A model generated the notes under the pieces. That model did no database searches. It worked only from the letters and a program-made list of their open reading frames with translations, and had not been told where the DNA came from. A stretch of 34,883 nucleotides of DNA from Rhizobiales bacterium UBA3584 (GTDB taxonomy: Bacteria > Pseudomonadota > Alphaproteobacteria > Rhizobiales > Devosiaceae), in NCBI GenBank assembly GCA_002375765.1, contig DFMV01000059.1:8253-43135 (forward strand), given 5' to 3'. Positions 34,176 through 34,883 of the stretch are shown here, piece by piece; the stretch's first letter is position 1, and every line of letters begins with the position of its first letter. The position numbers were made by a program, and so were the translations under genes.

Positions 34176-34883
34176 TCAGGCCATCGCGAAGCGGTAATCG
34201 GCGGCGTAGTGGCCGGTGATGCCGTGTTTGATCTGGCGTTCGATATCGGTCAAAAGCGAGGAGGCGCCAAAGCGGAACAGGTGGGGTTCGAGCCAGTTGC
34301 GGCCCAGTTCCTCACGCATCAGCGCCATATAAGTGAGCGCGTCCTTGGCTTTTGAAATGCCGCCGGCCGGCTTGTAGCCGATCTCGATGCCGGTCTGCTC
34401 ATGAAACCAGCGGATCATGCGGACCATGGCCAATGAGGTGGGCAGGGTCGCGTTGGTCTTTTCCTTGCCGGTCGAGGTCTTGATGAAATCGGCGCCGGCC
34501 AGCATGCAGACCAGCGAAGCCTTGGCGACATTGGTGAGCGTTGCCAACTCGCCGGTGCCAAGAATGGTCTTGATGTGAGCTTCGCCACAGGCGGCGCGCA
34601 TGGCACGGACCTGATCGTAAAGTCCCTGCCAATCGCCGCTGAGCACCATGCCGCGCTCGATGACGATGTCGATTTCCTTCGCGCCGTCCTCGACCGAAGC
34701 CTCGATTTCCGCAAGACGTATCTTGAGGGGGGTCAGGCCGTGGGGGAAGGCGGTGGAAACCGCGGCGACGGGGATATTTGTACCCTCGAGCGCCTTGACG
34801 GCGGTCGCAACGAAATTGTGGTACACGCAGACCGCCGCCGGGGTGATGCCCAGCTTTTTGACGCCCATGGCTTCGACCAGATC
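34176..34883 (-). CDS. deoC: Deoxyribose-phosphate aldolase, 5' end outside the window
   Basis: Class I aldolase that cleaves deoxyribose-5-phosphate to glyceraldehyde-3-phosphate and acetaldehyde. The last 235 codons are visible; the frame runs open through the window end (residues DLVEA before the Met at 34868), so the start lies outside and the Met is probably internal. Schiff-base Lys is in ADFIKTSTGK, other key parts are CVYHNFV, EIDIVIERG, IKTILGTGEL and the phosphate-binding GYKPAGGIS. It is the first visible gene of the deo cluster. Confidence 0.94.
   Translation of the reverse strand, partial: DLVEAMGVKKLGITPAAVCVYHNFVATAVKALEGTNIPVAAVSTAFPHGLTPLKIRLAEIEASVEDGAKEIDIVIERGMVLSGDWQGLYDQVRAMRAACGEAHIKTILGTGELATLTNVAKASLVCMLAGADFIKTSTGKEKTNATLPTSLAMVRMIRWFHEQTGIEIGYKPAGGISKAKDALTYMALMREELGRNWLEPHLFRFGASSLLTDIERQIKHGITGHYAADYRFAMA

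Noticed and set aside
32797..34197. 466-codon plus-strand frame opposite aldehyde dehydrogenase
   Set aside because: Shadow of high-GC coding sequence without family likeness.
1..34883. CRISPR array, tRNA genes, prophage or insertion sequence
   Set aside because: No regular spaced repeats, no cloverleaf-like tRNA signature, no transposase or phage gene seen on either strand.

Overview
The window is a chromosomal segment of an alphaproteobacterium. Gene content, the layout of a complete Tad/Flp pilus locus, the SRP RNA-dnaX-ybaB-recR cluster and the intergenic palindromic repeats all fit the Hyphomicrobiales. The Devosia/Pelagibacterium side of that order is my best guess, but that is inference. 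Base composition is GC-rich and even throughout, coding density is very high, and I see no prophage, insertion sequence, integron or CRISPR array.

Layout. (1) 298-4031, plus strand: lysine/diaminopimelate genes dapD and dapE, followed without a gap by three small membrane-protein genes that look like diverged copies of one another. (2) 4028-6246, minus: truA, fmt and def (tRNA pseudouridylation, initiator-tRNA formylation, N-terminal deformylation). (3) 6352-7966, plus: rmuC and a small acidic hypothetical gene. (4) 8004-10826, minus: SRP RNA, dnaX, the YbaB/EbfC gene and recR. (5) 10872-15470: pheA (minus), a membrane-anchored dihaem cytochrome c and a ghrA-type reductase (plus), and a leucyl-aminopeptidase-family gene (minus). 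(6) 15623-27078: a tad/cpa pilus locus. Minus strand: two Flp pilins, cpaA, cpaB, cpaC, cpaE, cpaF, tadB, tadC. Plus strand: tadD at one end; a free-standing secretin N-domain protein and two TadE-like pseudopilin genes at the other. (7) 27213-34883: a HAD hydrolase gene (plus) facing a minus-strand deoxynucleoside-salvage cluster in transcription order deoC (cut by the window end), two-domain aldehyde dehydrogenase, a 96-residue protein, deoA, deoB, upp.

How the genes work together. The tad locus encodes a secretion machine: CpaA processes the Flp pilins, CpaF powers TadB/TadC in the inner membrane, CpaC is the outer-membrane secretin with CpaB as partner, CpaE localises the machine, and TadD is its lipoprotein. 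The locus has oddities. No cpaD is present, and a predicted terminator sits where cpaD would be. A second terminator separates the two pilin genes. A secreted protein carries only the secretin N-domain. The last TadE-like protein ends in an acidic tail and a Gly/Trp/Cys repeat. The deo cluster can take deoxyribonucleosides through deoxyribose-1-P and deoxyribose-5-P to glyceraldehyde-3-P and acetaldehyde. The aldehyde dehydrogenase plausibly oxidises the acetaldehyde, and Upp salvages uracil.

The most interesting items for follow-up are the Gly/Trp-tailed pseudopilin, the orphan secretin N-domain protein with the missing cpaD, the duplicated-domain cytochrome c, the triplet of membrane paralogues, and a dispersed repeat that supplies the stop-codon context of two convergent genes.
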